Both the position numbers and the translations under genes were made by a program. 64,000 nt of DNA from Nitrospira_D sp019636945 (lineage in GTDB: Bacteria; Nitrospirota; Nitrospiria; Nitrospirales; Nitrospiraceae), in contig NZ_JBLFBO010000002.1 of the NCBI RefSeq assembly GCF_047338595.1, positions 124,001 to 188,000 on the forward strand. Reading direction: 5' to 3'. Each line of letters starts with the position of its first letter. Within the stretch, counting starts at the first letter, position 1. The notes below the pieces were generated by a model. The model was not told the DNA's origin. It made no database searches and worked only from the letters and a program-made list of their open reading frames with translations. Positions 63,758-64,000 of the stretch are shown here, piece after piece.

Positions 63758-64000
63758 ATGTGGAAAACTACCCCCACTTATTTCCTTACAGGTCTTTCCC
63801 TCCTAGTTGCCGCCGTCTTTTTGATCGGGGAGCAACCCCTGGCAAAAGACTTTAATCCTGACAATCCACTCAATCCACCGGCGCCGGTTTTTTGGTGTCC
63901 CGACAAGACACCCGACCAGCAGATTACGACTGGCAAGAACTCCGGCTGCAAACCCCTCTATGACCAGCAGGCCATGGAATCGTTCCAAGAGTCCGCACGG
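63758..64000 (+). CDS. Secreted hypothetical protein, 3' end outside window
   Basis: The frame from ATG 63758 is open to the window end (81 residues). A basic start (MWKTTPTY) and hydrophobic FLTGLSLLVAAVFLIG form a signal peptide or anchor. The visible mature part is Pro/Asn-rich (FNPDNPLNPPAPVFWCPDK) and has two cysteines, one in each of FWCPDK and SGCKPLYD. The ORF is divergent from the dcw cluster, with a 258-base gap. AGAG at 63745-63748 may be the ribosome-binding site. Family not recognised. Confidence 0.6.
   Translation, partial: MWKTTPTYFLTGLSLLVAAVFLIGEQPLAKDFNPDNPLNPPAPVFWCPDKTPDQQITTGKNSGCKPLYDQQAMESFQESAR

Noticed and set aside
1..64000. CRISPR array
   Set aside because: No regularly spaced repeats of 23-40 bases were seen; the only short tandem repeat is the 7-bp unit at queF.

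Overview
The window is a stretch of bacterial chromosome that best fits the genus Nitrospira (phylum Nitrospirota). The main pointer is a five-gene 2-oxoacid:ferredoxin oxidoreductase cluster of the kind used by reductive-TCA autotrophs such as Nitrospira and Hydrogenobacter. Meso-DAP-type peptidoglycan genes and a Nitrospira-like gene neighbourhood agree with this. The genus call is an inference from gene content; no rRNA or marker-gene search was possible.

Layout. 1-2.9 kb: small and accessory genes (zinc-ribbon protein, GIY-YIG protein, a decayed higA antitoxin) and an Rsm22-like methyltransferase. 3.0-7.2 kb: the oxidoreductase operon, transcribed leftward in the order beta, gamma, delta, epsilon, alpha, with a good sigma70 promoter in front and a 16-bp perfect hairpin behind. 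7.6-16.2 kb: a stand-alone MetV-like zinc domain, queF, a hybrid histidine kinase, apaH, the one-carbon operon folD-metF-panB, an exported NHL-repeat protein and a cysteine-rich protein. 16.5-25.4 kb: a cyclophilin, then a long leftward operon rpsF-ssb-rpsR-yceD-rpmF-plsX-fabH-fabD-fabG-acpP-fabF-rnc that joins ribosome, phospholipid and fatty-acid synthesis.

25.6-29.3 kb is an accessory patch of decayed or mobile-type genes: an IS1380-family transposase fossil, an intact MazEF-type toxin-antitoxin pair with an elaborate operator, a membrane protein, two small lipoproteins and a collapsed nucleotidyltransferase with its small partner. 29.5-43 kb returns to housekeeping genes: a TPMT-like methyltransferase, a sterol-desaturase-family hydroxylase, prs-rplY-pth-ychF, ispE, a PilS/PilR-like two-component pair, pilC, pgsA and a serine hydrolase.

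42.6-63.5 kb is a nearly complete division and cell wall (dcw) cluster, all leftward: rsmH-ftsL-ftsI-murE-murF-mraY-murD-ftsW-murG-murC-murB-ddl-ftsQ-ftsA-ftsZ, followed by pgeF-yggS-proC-yggT-divIVA. Many neighbours overlap by 1-4 bases, so the cluster is probably translationally coupled. No mraZ precedes rsmH, yet three MraZ-type boxes with 10-bp spacing lie between a consensus promoter and the rsmH start. FtsZ ends in two copies of the partner-binding peptide. A divergent secreted protein runs off the right end. No tRNA, rRNA or CRISPR array was found.
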